From CAYTPI01 sp964439625 (GTDB taxonomy: Bacteria; Chloroflexota; Anaerolineae; Aggregatilineales; UBA3940): 64,000 bases of DNA. The stretch is from contig CAYTPI010000021.1 of assembly GCA_964439625.1 (NCBI GenBank), forward strand, positions 4,211-68,210. The letters run 5' to 3'. This document shows, piece after piece, positions 43,560-52,070 of this stretch (position 1 is the stretch's first letter; each line of letters opens with the position of its first letter). Both the position numbers and the translations under genes were made by a program. The notes under the pieces were generated by a model. That model had not been told where the DNA came from. It made no database searches and worked only from the letters and a program-made list of their open reading frames with translations.

Positions 43560-44351
43560 ATGCATATCCTAGTCACGAACGATGACGGCATACATGCCCC
43601 CGGCATCTTTGAACTGCAATCCGAACTGCGCACTATTCCCGGTGTGAAGGTCACTGTCATGGCCCCTGCAATGAACCAGAGCCTTGCGGGGCACCGCAAA
43701 ACGATGTCGAAACCCTTACGCATTGATGATGTGATGCTGCCAGATGGGACGCATGCGTTTGCCTGTGATGGCTCCCCTGCGGATGCAATCGCCCTAGCGG
43801 TGATGGGTTACATTGATGACAAGGTTGATCTAGTAGTTAGTGGGATCAACCAAGGGGCCAATATGGGGCAGGATATCACTTATAGCGGCACAGTCACTGC
43901 GGCGATGGAAGCGGCTATCTTCGGGATTCCAGCTTTTGCCGTCTCCCTCGATTCATACGATCAACAGCGCTTCTCGCATGGGGCCCGTTTTGCGGCCCAA
44001 CTCGCACCAGTAGTCTACGAGCACGGTTTACCCGAGTTCTCATTGTTGAATGTCAATATTCCACTGGATGAGCCACGGGGCGTCAAGATTACTCGGCAGG
44101 GTCGTCGTCATTACTATGATGAGTTAATTACTCGGTTAGACCCGGCTGGTCGGCCTTACTATTGGATCGGCAATAAGAAGCCACCCGGTGGGGATACCGA
44201 GATGGTTGGTACCGATGTATGGGCAGTCGCCAACGGGTATATCTCGATTACGCCAATCAAACTGGATATGACTCATGGTACCATGCTGCCTGACCTCAAC
44301 GCTTGGCAGATTCCAACACTGCTCCCTGATGAGGCCGAACAGCCCTCATAA
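43560..44351 (+). CDS. surE: 5'/3'-nucleotidase SurE
   Basis: 263 aa, family length. N-terminal ILVTNDDGIHAPGI holds the two metal-binding Asp residues, followed by AGHRKTMSKPL, CDGSPADA and SGINQGANMGQDITYSGTV, all SurE signatures. SurE dephosphorylates nucleoside monophosphates and related substrates. It converges on the aldo-keto reductase gene and overlaps it by 6 bp. Confidence 0.95.
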   Translation: MHILVTNDDGIHAPGIFELQSELRTIPGVKVTVMAPAMNQSLAGHRKTMSKPLRIDDVMLPDGTHAFACDGSPADAIALAVMGYIDDKVDLVVSGINQGANMGQDITYSGTVTAAMEAAIFGIPAFAVSLDSYDQQRFSHGARFAAQLAPVVYEHGLPEFSLLNVNIPLDEPRGVKITRQGRRHYYDELITRLDPAGRPYYWIGNKKPPGGDTEMVGTDVWAVANGYISITPIKLDMTHGTMLPDLNAWQIPTLLPDEAEQPS

Positions 44352-45134
44352 ACCAAACGCGTCCAGTTGGGCCATGTGTTCATCAGAGAGCATGAAGTCA
44401 AATATGTTTAGATTTTCTGCCTGACGTTCCGGGCTGGCTGATTTCGGTATCTCGATAAAGCCATGCTGAATTCCCCAGCGCAACATGACTTGTGCAGCCG
44501 TTTTTTCATACGCCGCTGCAATCTCCAATAAACGTGGGTCATCCAATTTGCGGGTTGCTGTCAATGGTGTGTAGGCCGTCAAAGCGATGCCATGCTGCTG
44601 GCAAAACTGCACCGTTTCTAGTTGTTGTTGATAATTATACGGGTGCAGTTTAATTTGGTTGACAGCTGGCACCACACTACCAGATTTTAGCACATCTTCT
44701 ATTTGCTTTGGGGTGTAGTTGCTAACACCAATTGCACGGGTTTTTCCATCAGCCAGCAGTTCCTCCATCGCTTGCCATGTTTCCTGCCGTTTCCCATCTT
44801 CCTGAGGCCAATGGATCAGATACAGATCAACGTAGTCCAGCTTTAAGCGCTTCAGGGATGCGCGGCAGGCTTTCAGAGTTTTACGATGCCCATGAGCATC
44901 ATTCCACACTTTTGACGTTACAAAAATTTCATCTCGTGTTAAGCCGCTATCACGAACAGCACGCCCGACTGGTTTCTCATTCTCGTAAATTGATGCGGTG
45001 TCAATATGCTGGTAGCCAATCTCAAGGGCGTTCATCATCGCGTTGTATCCCTTTTTGTTGCGCAGTTGCCACGTACCTAGCCCTAACTGAGGCATTTCCA
45101 CACCATTGTTAAGTGAAATCACTTGCTGGTTCAT
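44346..45134 (-). CDS. Aldo-keto reductase
   Basis: 262 aa. The catalytic tetrad of the family is in place: D45 and Y50 (HIDTASIYENE), K75 (VTSKVWN) and H108 (YLIHWP). NADPH-binding IPKSASPERQAEN is near the C-terminus. The length is that of the DkgA/morphine-dehydrogenase-like group; substrate unknown. Two hairpins lie between its start and the terminator of the VKOR gene. Confidence 0.9.
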   Translation of the reverse strand: MNQQVISLNNGVEMPQLGLGTWQLRNKKGYNAMMNALEIGYQHIDTASIYENEKPVGRAVRDSGLTRDEIFVTSKVWNDAHGHRKTLKACRASLKRLKLDYVDLYLIHWPQEDGKRQETWQAMEELLADGKTRAIGVSNYTPKQIEDVLKSGSVVPAVNQIKLHPYNYQQQLETVQFCQQHGIALTAYTPLTATRKLDDPRLLEIAAAYEKTAAQVMLRWGIQHGFIEIPKSASPERQAENLNIFDFMLSDEHMAQLDAFGL

Positions 45135-45181
45135 TTTAAGGAAACTCCTTTATATTAAGAGCCTATTCATAAATTCGCTAC

Positions 45182-45246
45182 GCTTATTTTGGAATAAGCT
45201 TGATTAGATATCTCTCATAAATTGCTGCTGTAATTTATGAGAGATA
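45182..45246. repeat. Two perfect inverted repeats upstream of the aldo-keto reductase gene
   Basis: First, gcttatt/aataagc around ttgg (about 45182-45199). Second, a perfect 15-bp stem, tatctctcataaatt (45209-45223) and aatttatgagagata (45232-45246), around an 8-nt loop. Neither has a T-tract, so they may be operators or leader hairpins. Confidence 0.55.
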
Positions 45247-45280
45247 AATAAAAAAGGCCGCTGCTCAATGCAGACGGCCT
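45247..45280 (-). terminator. Terminator of the VKOR-like gene
   Basis: On the minus strand AGGCCG-TCTGCATTGAGCAG-CGGCCT forms a GC-rich stem followed by TTTTTTATTTA, 22 nt after the stop at 45303. Confidence 0.88.
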
Positions 45281-45302
45281 GTCTGTATCTTTTTGGAGTG
45301 TA

Positions 45303-45818
45303 TTACGCGAGATTATACGCTTCTTGGGCACGCAAGTAATCGCGCAGGCGCACACTCGCAACAATGAATAAAAGCGTATACATCGCTTCATGTGTTAAGC
45401 ACCACGGGCACAGCGCTTGCAGTAGCACAAACTGCACAAAGACCAACCACATAGAATGGAGGAAACCGAACGTCATGACGCCGAAGAAAATCAGGGTGCC
45501 ATTTTGCTGCAAGAACGGAATGCGGTTTTCTAACAGTAAGAACAGCAAAATGCCGAGACTCATTGTGAAGCCAATCCACGCGATGGGTATCCCGAACATC
45601 TCAGAGTAAGTGCTATTCTGTACTACATTACAGTTCACTAAGCCATCGCCCGCTGCGCCACAAGCCATGTTGACGTTAGTAAGTTTTACATAACTTAGGT
45701 AACCAGAGACCATCAGGTCAACTGCGACAAAAACAAACGCTAGTACACGGAGCGACAGCCTAGGTTGAAAGTAGTCGAATGTTGTTGATAACTGCTTCGA
45801 TGATTGCTTGGTTGCCAT
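45303..45818 (-). CDS. Vitamin K epoxide reductase-family membrane protein
   Basis: 171 aa from ATG 45818; the open frame reaches 45848, but GGAGACC lies just before 45818. Four or five TM helices. The two loop cysteines C53 (NMACG) and C63 (VNCNV), the active-site pair C137/C140 (CPWC) and the Ser in TYSEMFG (about S72) define the bacterial VKOR family, which regenerates a disulfide carrier using quinone. A separate partner thioredoxin is not encoded next to it. Confidence 0.85.
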   Translation of the reverse strand: MATKQSSKQLSTTFDYFQPRLSLRVLAFVFVAVDLMVSGYLSYVKLTNVNMACGAAGDGLVNCNVVQNSTYSEMFGIPIAWIGFTMSLGILLFLLLENRIPFLQQNGTLIFFGVMTFGFLHSMWLVFVQFVLLQALCPWCLTHEAMYTLLFIVASVRLRDYLRAQEAYNLA

Positions 45819-45883
45819 TACCGGTCTCCATATCCAAACGTTAGGCACCAGTTTACCATATGCTGCGGGAGTCCCTCAAGCGA

Positions 45884-46831
45884 TCATTGCTGCTGCTGTT
45901 GCTGCTGGCTGATGTAACGACCTGCAAGCGTTGCAACTGTCGGTACCACGAGGTCTTCATCTTGTGGCGGGTTATCTGTTACGGTCACAGAAACATCGAC
46001 CTCTAGCTGACTGGTTGCATCCCCAGTATAGACGCCATGTGTCGGCGGGACGTCAGTGTAGTCACGCCCAATTCCGATCCGAATATGCTGCTCAAGGCAT
46101 TCCAAGTTATTAGTTGGGTCAAAGCCGCGCCATCCTAATGAGGGCAAGTAGACCTCCACCCATGCATGGCTGGCATCAGGAACAGAGCGGACGTAATCGG
46201 GGGCATCTTTCTGATGGTATAAGTAACCGCTCACATAGCGTGCAGGAATGTTTAGCCAGCGGCAGAGGGCAAGCATGACATGAGCATAATCTTGGCAAAC
46301 GCCTCGCCGACCAATTAAAACGTCATCCACTGGTGAGTCAACGCTGGTCGCATTAGGTGAATAGGCAAACAAATTATAAATTGTATTGTTCAACTCACGG
46401 ACTTGGGTCAGCGGATCAGTTACTTTGCGTAAACCAATCTCTGCACGCAGCTCTTTAAGCAGAGCTGGCGATGAGGTTAGTTTACTAGGCTGAAGGTAGT
46501 CGAAGAATTCCGGATCATGCTCAAGGCCCGCTAGCGTCTCCCATGCTGACCCAGGCAAAGTGTCGGGCAGCGCGGTCATCGGGTGCAGTTCAACAACGGA
46601 CTCAGCAATGAGCTCAAGCTGCCGGTGTTTAATTGGCATGTTAAAGAAGTGTACGATGTTACCCAAGTGATCACGATGTACAGATATTTTGGCAGGTGGC
46701 TCTAGATCGAGCTTGAAACTCAAGCATCGCTGAGAGCCTTCTGTACGTGGCTGTTTGCGTACTTCCATCACGCTTTCGGTAATGAAATCAGTATAGCGAT
46801 AGTTAGTCTTATGTTTAATCTCATAGTACAT
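45884..46831 (-). CDS. Transglutaminase-like protein with poly-Gln tail
   Basis: 315 aa. An N-terminal beta domain (MYYEIKHKTNYRYTD) precedes a transglutaminase/protease-like core with the triad C179 (GVCQDYAH), H222 (ASHAWVEVY) and D238 (GFDPTNN). The last seven residues before the stop are Gln. It is the third gene of the trio with alpha-E and circularly permuted ATP-grasp, an arrangement known from many bacteria; Iyer, Aravind and colleagues proposed that such clusters make or ligate peptides, but the product is unknown. It lies 32 bp after the alpha-E gene. Confidence 0.85.
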   Translation of the reverse strand: MYYEIKHKTNYRYTDFITESVMEVRKQPRTEGSQRCLSFKLDLEPPAKISVHRDHLGNIVHFFNMPIKHRQLELIAESVVELHPMTALPDTLPGSAWETLAGLEHDPEFFDYLQPSKLTSSPALLKELRAEIGLRKVTDPLTQVRELNNTIYNLFAYSPNATSVDSPVDDVLIGRRGVCQDYAHVMLALCRWLNIPARYVSGYLYHQKDAPDYVRSVPDASHAWVEVYLPSLGWRGFDPTNNLECLEQHIRIGIGRDYTDVPPTHGVYTGDATSQLEVDVSVTVTDNPPQDEDLVVPTVATLAGRYISQQQQQQQ

Positions 46832-46863
46832 AAAGTAATTGTATACTCTCGTTGAGTTTTAGA

Positions 46864-47832
46864 TCACATCAATGCTGATGCGATTGGGTAATTAATATAT
46901 ATTTCATAGATCGCGTTATGAATTTGCCCGCATTGATTGTTAATGCCAATCAGATAATTACTGAAGCCAACGTCCATTGCTTCATCAAACTGATCAAAGC
47001 TCAACGATGAATACAACTTTCCAGCAAGGCGGTCTGCCTTACTGTGTGCCCGCCGGCCTGTTTTTTCACCGATTAGGTCAAGCGCATGTTTGATCTTCAA
47101 TGAACAGAAGCAAGCAGTGTGCGGAAACTCCGCGTCAAACAAAAGGAACGTGGCAATATCCTCTGACTCAAGGTCAGCACTGCACACTTTCGTGTACGCC
47201 TCGAATGCTGTAAAGTTTTTCAGTAAACTTAGGCGCTCAAAGTAGGTATGAGCTGTGTTACTCTTCTGCTGGACAGCATCAAGAAAAACATCAACGTTAA
47301 TATTTAACAGGGAGGTCAGAGACATACAGCGCTCGATGTAACGGCCTAGTTGAATAAATTGCCAGCCTTCTCCTCGAACGAGGGTATCATCTGTGATTCC
47401 TTGAAAGAGTTGCGCCCCCTCTTTGATCGATAAGAAAAAGGCATGGGGTTGTGCATTCCAGATCGTATCAGTGTCACGTTCTTTAACGTCTAAGTAAAGA
47501 CGATTCAACTGCATCCACATCTCTGTACTGATTAACTCCCGCACCTGACGAGCGTTCTCACGCGCAGATGATATACAGGAAACAATCGACGCCGGGTTAT
47601 TGACATCAAACGTCAACGCGTGGGTCAAGCCAAAGTTATCCTCAAGGCCACAGGCTGGCGTGGTCATATTGAGGCTTCGCAGTAGCCTACCCCAGCGCTG
47701 CCCAGAGCGAATGCCAGGTGCGTCCTCGAGCGTCAGGTTCAATTGGACATCCAACAGGCGAGCGGTGTGTTCTGCCCGTTCGAGGTAGCGGCTCATCCAG
47801 TAAAGACTATCTGCCACACGAGAAAGCATCAT
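46864..47832 (-). CDS. Alpha-E domain protein
   Basis: 322 aa, almost entirely helical. The opening MLSRVADSLYWMSRYLERAEHTA is the family signature. Members are nearly always next to a circularly permuted ATP-grasp ligase and a transglutaminase, as here, 4 bp after the former and 32 bp before the latter. No activity is known; it is taken as a partner of the ligase. Confidence 0.88.
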   Translation of the reverse strand: MMLSRVADSLYWMSRYLERAEHTARLLDVQLNLTLEDAPGIRSGQRWGRLLRSLNMTTPACGLEDNFGLTHALTFDVNNPASIVSCISSARENARQVRELISTEMWMQLNRLYLDVKERDTDTIWNAQPHAFFLSIKEGAQLFQGITDDTLVRGEGWQFIQLGRYIERCMSLTSLLNINVDVFLDAVQQKSNTAHTYFERLSLLKNFTAFEAYTKVCSADLESEDIATFLLFDAEFPHTACFCSLKIKHALDLIGEKTGRRAHSKADRLAGKLYSSLSFDQFDEAMDVGFSNYLIGINNQCGQIHNAIYEIYINYPIASALM

Positions 47833-47836
47833 CGGG

Positions 47837-49297
47837 TTACTCCTTTAGCACCCATGTATCTTTACTACCACCCCCTTGAGACGAATTTACAACCAGCGAC
47901 CCGGCCTTAAGGGCCACACGCGTCAAGCCACCAGGAATAATTGTCACAGTTTCGCCGAAGAGAATATACGGACGCAAATCTACATGCCTCGGCGTAACAC
48001 GGTCACCGATAAAACAAGGTGCTTGCGATATGTTTAGGGTTGGTTGGGCGATATAGTTTCTCGGGTTAGCTTTTATTACCTTTGCAAAATCATCGCGCTG
48101 CTTCTGCGTACTATGCGGCCCGATCAGCATCCCATAGCCACCCGACTCGCCTACTGACTTCACCACCATTTTGTCGAGGTTCTCAAGTGTGTGTTGGCGG
48201 TGCGTATCGTCTTCCATCAAGAAGGTTTCTACATTTGCTAGGATAGCGTCTTCGCCCATGTAATAGCGGATTATCTTTGGAATATAAGCATAGACTGCTT
48301 TGTCGTCCGCAACCCCCGTGCCGATGGCATTCGCGAGTGCCACATTCCCGTTGCGGTAGGCATTGAACAGACCCGCTACACCAAGCTTTGAGTCGGAGAG
48401 AAAAGCAAGCGGGTCGATGTAGTCATCATCAATCCGTCGGTAGATTACATCCACACGCTGTAAGCCTGCTGTTGTGCGCATATACACGACGTTATCATGC
48501 ACAACAAGGTCGCGCCCTTCCACTAGCTGAATACCCATTAGACGAGCAAGGAAAGCATGTTCATAATAAGCTGAATTGTAAACACCGGGTGTTAATAGCA
48601 CGACATTTGGCTCTATGCCGGGGGTCGGTGTCAGAAATTCCATGGTTCTTAGTAATGCTTGCCCATACTGTTCGACCGGCCTGACCCCATAATTGGCAAA
48701 CAATCTAGGGAATACCTGCTTCATAATCTGGCGGTTAGCCAGCATATACGAGACTCCACTTGGCACTCTCAGGTTATCTTCTAACACCGCGAATTGCCCA
48801 TCTGGCAACCTGATAAGGTCACTGCCGCAAACAGATACGTAACGCCTGGCCTGAATATCGACTTGTCTCATCTGTCGCCGGTAGTGCTTACTGCTGAATA
48901 GAAGGTCTGTCGGGATGATGCCATCTTTCAAAATCTGAGCATTGTGGTAGATATCATCTAGAAAAAGATTTAGTGCAATAATCCGCTGCTTTAGACCAGC
49001 CTCAATCTGAGTCCATTCACGTGCATTGAGAATACGCGGCACAAGATCATATGGGAAAATACGTTCTGTTCCTTGTGACTCACCATAGACTGTAAAAGTG
49101 ATCCCCTGATGCAGAAAACTGAGGTCAGCCGTCTGCTGGCGAAACTGAAGTTCATCTGGGGTGAGACGCAATAGGGTTTGAAACAATGTCTCGTAGTGTG
49201 AATGCGGAGTAAAATCGAGATCAAACATCTCATCGAATGAATCATTCAAATGGTATGTTTGGAAGGGTGGCTCAAGTTGTCTAGTTGTAACCGGCAT
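47837..49297 (-). CDS. Circularly permuted type 2 ATP-grasp protein
   Basis: 486 aa. RILNAREWTQIEAGLKQRI, DLIRLPDGQFAVLEDNLRVPSG and KSVGESGGYGMLIGPHS are the conserved blocks of the family, the last being the nucleotide-binding Gly-rich loop. ATP-grasp enzymes form amide bonds using ATP via an acyl-phosphate. First gene of the trio. The 203 bp upstream contain a 7-bp inverted repeat, cctcaat/attgagg at 49339-49360, and no gene. Confidence 0.9.
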   Translation of the reverse strand: MPVTTRQLEPPFQTYHLNDSFDEMFDLDFTPHSHYETLFQTLLRLTPDELQFRQQTADLSFLHQGITFTVYGESQGTERIFPYDLVPRILNAREWTQIEAGLKQRIIALNLFLDDIYHNAQILKDGIIPTDLLFSSKHYRRQMRQVDIQARRYVSVCGSDLIRLPDGQFAVLEDNLRVPSGVSYMLANRQIMKQVFPRLFANYGVRPVEQYGQALLRTMEFLTPTPGIEPNVVLLTPGVYNSAYYEHAFLARLMGIQLVEGRDLVVHDNVVYMRTTAGLQRVDVIYRRIDDDYIDPLAFLSDSKLGVAGLFNAYRNGNVALANAIGTGVADDKAVYAYIPKIIRYYMGEDAILANVETFLMEDDTHRQHTLENLDKMVVKSVGESGGYGMLIGPHSTQKQRDDFAKVIKANPRNYIAQPTLNISQAPCFIGDRVTPRHVDLRPYILFGETVTIIPGGLTRVALKAGSLVVNSSQGGGSKDTWVLKE

Positions 49298-49500
49298 CGT
49301 GGGCGGCTCCCCCGTGTTTACTATGTGAACGACAGCGTCCTCAATCTACCTATATTGAGGTTACGTGCAATTGAAATATGGGCTATAAGTGGCACTCCTC
49401 TGGGGGGAGAATCTTGTCGAAGGAAGCCCTTAACGCCTATAGGTTAATCTTCTATTAACATGATTGCAAAACTTAGATGTTGTCGAACAAGCGCCCAGGG

Positions 49501-51507
49501 CTATTCAGTATATTCAACACGTTGAAGGAAAAGACGATTGGCCCGCGGCTCGCCATCTTGAAGCGCGGTAAGGCGTTCGCCGCTGTCAGTGAAGAACATT
49601 CCTACCGAAACAGGGTACAGGCCCGGTTCGGTGCTCTTAGGTAGACGCACTCGATTATACTGAACAAAGACATCACGAGCTTGCAGTGTTGCAGTCTCTA
49701 CGCCAATTGTGTCTTCTTGCGCCAGCACAACAACCGGGTTGTTCAATAAATGCGCGAACATCGTCACCTGTGGTGGTGGCGGCCCATCCAACCGCCAATA
49801 CGTCACAATTTCAAGCATTTCTGTTGACTCAAGCAGCGGGTCGCGTACCTCATAACCGAGAAAGGTGACATTTCCTTCAAATTCGACGGGCAGTTCAGCA
49901 AACTCTCGGCTTCCCTCTTCAGGGGGCCAGAGCGTCAAGGCTGTCGTGATGAAAGCCCCGACCTCATCCGCCAATTGTTCACGGGCCTCAATTCGCATAA
50001 TGACATCAGCATCGACGTGGTTAAGCGGCACGCTTTCGCCAGAAGCCAACCAATTCAGTAAGGCCCCAGGCACAAAATCATAGTAGTGTCCACGGGGGAA
50101 GATGACATACTGCTCTGCGCCGCCAGCAGCCAGAACCAAGCTCTGCGTACAATTAAACGTGCGTACATCTAGCCGCTCACGGTGTGTCAACAAAGCAAGC
50201 AGTTCGGCATTAGTCAGGGCAAACGGGTCATCATCGCTATCAACAGGGAGTGAACAAACAGACACAGGTAAACCATCAGGCTGTGTGTCAAGAAAATGAG
50301 CGATTGCCCCAATATCCTCGTTGTATGCTCTGGCAACCTGCGGCAATGTAGCCCACAACATAAAGTAGCCGTAGAGTGTCGTCATCATGATAACGACGAA
50401 AAGGGCTAACGTAATAGGCAGCAGCAGCTTTGACTGCCGTAATTGCTTCAACACCAGCGGGATGGCCACTGCACTCAGGATGAAGACGGCTGGCATCAAC
50501 ACAACCATATAGGTGACATCGGCGCCTGTCGGCGCAAGACTAGCTGGCAGCAATCCGACAAACAGTACAATGACTGCTAGAAACCCCGTATGGTGTCGCC
50601 AGCGGACAATGCTTGCACCCAGGCCGATCAGGAAGAATGGGCTTAGGAAAATACTCAATACCGGGTGATGCGGCACATGGTACAAAACTGACTCGCTTCC
50701 CAGCGCAAACAAACTAATGAACGACAGCAGATATTTAGAGGGAAACGCCCATAAAAGTTGCAGAAAACCTTGATCGGTTTGGAGGCGGGCTTGTGGTGCG
50801 ACAACGGAAAACAACAGCAGCGGCAGCAGCAGCACAAGCGTCAGAATGGTAGCGTAGAATAAGCTCTCTACTTGGAACCGTATAATACGCCCAGCAAGTT
50901 GCCAGCGATACAAAGCATAAACCAAAATAATAATAGCCAGTGCCCACGCAGAATAGTGCACATACTGTGCGACTCCAAGGGCAAAGGCACCCGCTGTAAA
51001 CCATGGAGCCGCATCTTCATAGTCAGCCGCATCGAATGCTTGTACCATCAAATAGAGGATTAGCGCCGTAAAGAAAGGCATCAAGGTAGCGTGAACAGCA
51101 ACGCGCCCCATCATTACGGGCCAAAATGCCACACTCATCAAGGAGGCGGTCAGTAGCGCTGTATGTTGTTCAGGTGCTATGGTACACATCAGTCGGTACG
51201 TCATTGCAATTGCCAGCAGCGATGCCCACACAGACGGTAAGCGCCATAGTAAAATGCCCTCGCCTGTTACTGCTGTGATTAACGCTAACAAAGCTGGGTA
51301 AACGCCTTCACGCGCGGGTTGAACCTCTGCGTAAACGACCGAAAAGTTACCCGAACGGATGCCCAGCGCCAACTGTGCATTGCTGAGTTCTTCCGCACTA
51401 AGGCCGACTGGTTCAGTTGAAAGTAACAACAAACGCATGCAGGCACCCAGCAGCAAAACGAGGGTAACAACAAATAAGTAGCGCTGAGATATGCGCGAGA
51501 CTGTCAT
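49501..51507 (-). CDS. Polytopic membrane glycosyltransferase, GT39/PMT-like
   Basis: 668 aa. About 11-13 TM helices fill the first 460 residues, and a soluble domain ends the protein. The first extracytoplasmic loop has GLSAEELSNAQLA, whose acidic pair fits the catalytic site of polyprenyl-phosphate-sugar-dependent transferases of the PMT/ArnT superfamily. It would glycosylate lipids or proteins on the outer face. The C-terminal domain (VTYWRLDGPPPPQVTMFAHL) is not recognised. Start overlaps the stop of the upstream CopD-like gene by 4 bp (ATGA). Confidence 0.75.
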   Translation of the reverse strand: MTVSRISQRYLFVVTLVLLLGACMRLLLLSTEPVGLSAEELSNAQLALGIRSGNFSVVYAEVQPAREGVYPALLALITAVTGEGILLWRLPSVWASLLAIAMTYRLMCTIAPEQHTALLTASLMSVAFWPVMMGRVAVHATLMPFFTALILYLMVQAFDAADYEDAAPWFTAGAFALGVAQYVHYSAWALAIIILVYALYRWQLAGRIIRFQVESLFYATILTLVLLLPLLLFSVVAPQARLQTDQGFLQLLWAFPSKYLLSFISLFALGSESVLYHVPHHPVLSIFLSPFFLIGLGASIVRWRHHTGFLAVIVLFVGLLPASLAPTGADVTYMVVLMPAVFILSAVAIPLVLKQLRQSKLLLPITLALFVVIMMTTLYGYFMLWATLPQVARAYNEDIGAIAHFLDTQPDGLPVSVCSLPVDSDDDPFALTNAELLALLTHRERLDVRTFNCTQSLVLAAGGAEQYVIFPRGHYYDFVPGALLNWLASGESVPLNHVDADVIMRIEAREQLADEVGAFITTALTLWPPEEGSREFAELPVEFEGNVTFLGYEVRDPLLESTEMLEIVTYWRLDGPPPPQVTMFAHLLNNPVVVLAQEDTIGVETATLQARDVFVQYNRVRLPKSTEPGLYPVSVGMFFTDSGERLTALQDGEPRANRLFLQRVEYTE

Positions 51508-51965
51508 GTAGTGGTAGCCGTCATAATGCTGGTGAATAGTAGGATTAACACGCCCAGAGCGAGATTCACATAAGCAGCCAGTTTAAGGCGGCTACGGTAG
51601 CGGGTAACCGCAGCTTTGTCGTCCAGTATCTTCAAGCGATCCAGTTCCGGGCCAACCTGCCATTGTGCATAAGCTGTAACAGCAAGCATCCCACCAAACA
51701 AGATATGCTTGGCAAACAAAGCCGCTGACCACAGATTTGCCAGCCGAAACATACCAAGATAGCTCTCATTCGCTCCCATTTGGATCATTCCAGTGACTAA
51801 CAGCGCCGCAGACGCCCACAACCCAACGGGTCGTAGATGCCGCTCAACGGTTTCGATTAACAGATTGGGCTTTGTGAGGCTGGCCCACACCAGCACCACT
51901 AACCCACCCAACCAAGTAATCGTAGCCAGTAAGTGAATCCAGTAGAAAATAGCAAGTACAATCAC
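51504..51965 (-). CDS. CopD-like four-helix membrane protein
   Basis: 153 aa with four TM helices (for example YWIHLLATITWLGGLVVLVW and YVNLALGVLILLFTSI). The first helix with IHxxxxxxWLGG is the pattern of the CopD/DUF2269 superfamily, which includes copper-resistance proteins; metal transport cannot be claimed. It is translationally coupled to the glycosyltransferase gene. Confidence 0.7.
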   Translation of the reverse strand: MIVLAIFYWIHLLATITWLGGLVVLVWASLTKPNLLIETVERHLRPVGLWASAALLVTGMIQMGANESYLGMFRLANLWSAALFAKHILFGGMLAVTAYAQWQVGPELDRLKILDDKAAVTRYRSRLKLAAYVNLALGVLILLFTSIMTATTT

Positions 51966-52070
51966 AGGCGAGATTATATAGGGTTTGTAGCTTGCTGAAA
52001 AACCATTAACCGTCTGGTTAGCGGGGGTAGCTCGCCTGTGCTAAAGTTTCGGCGGGAAGAGATGAGAGCC

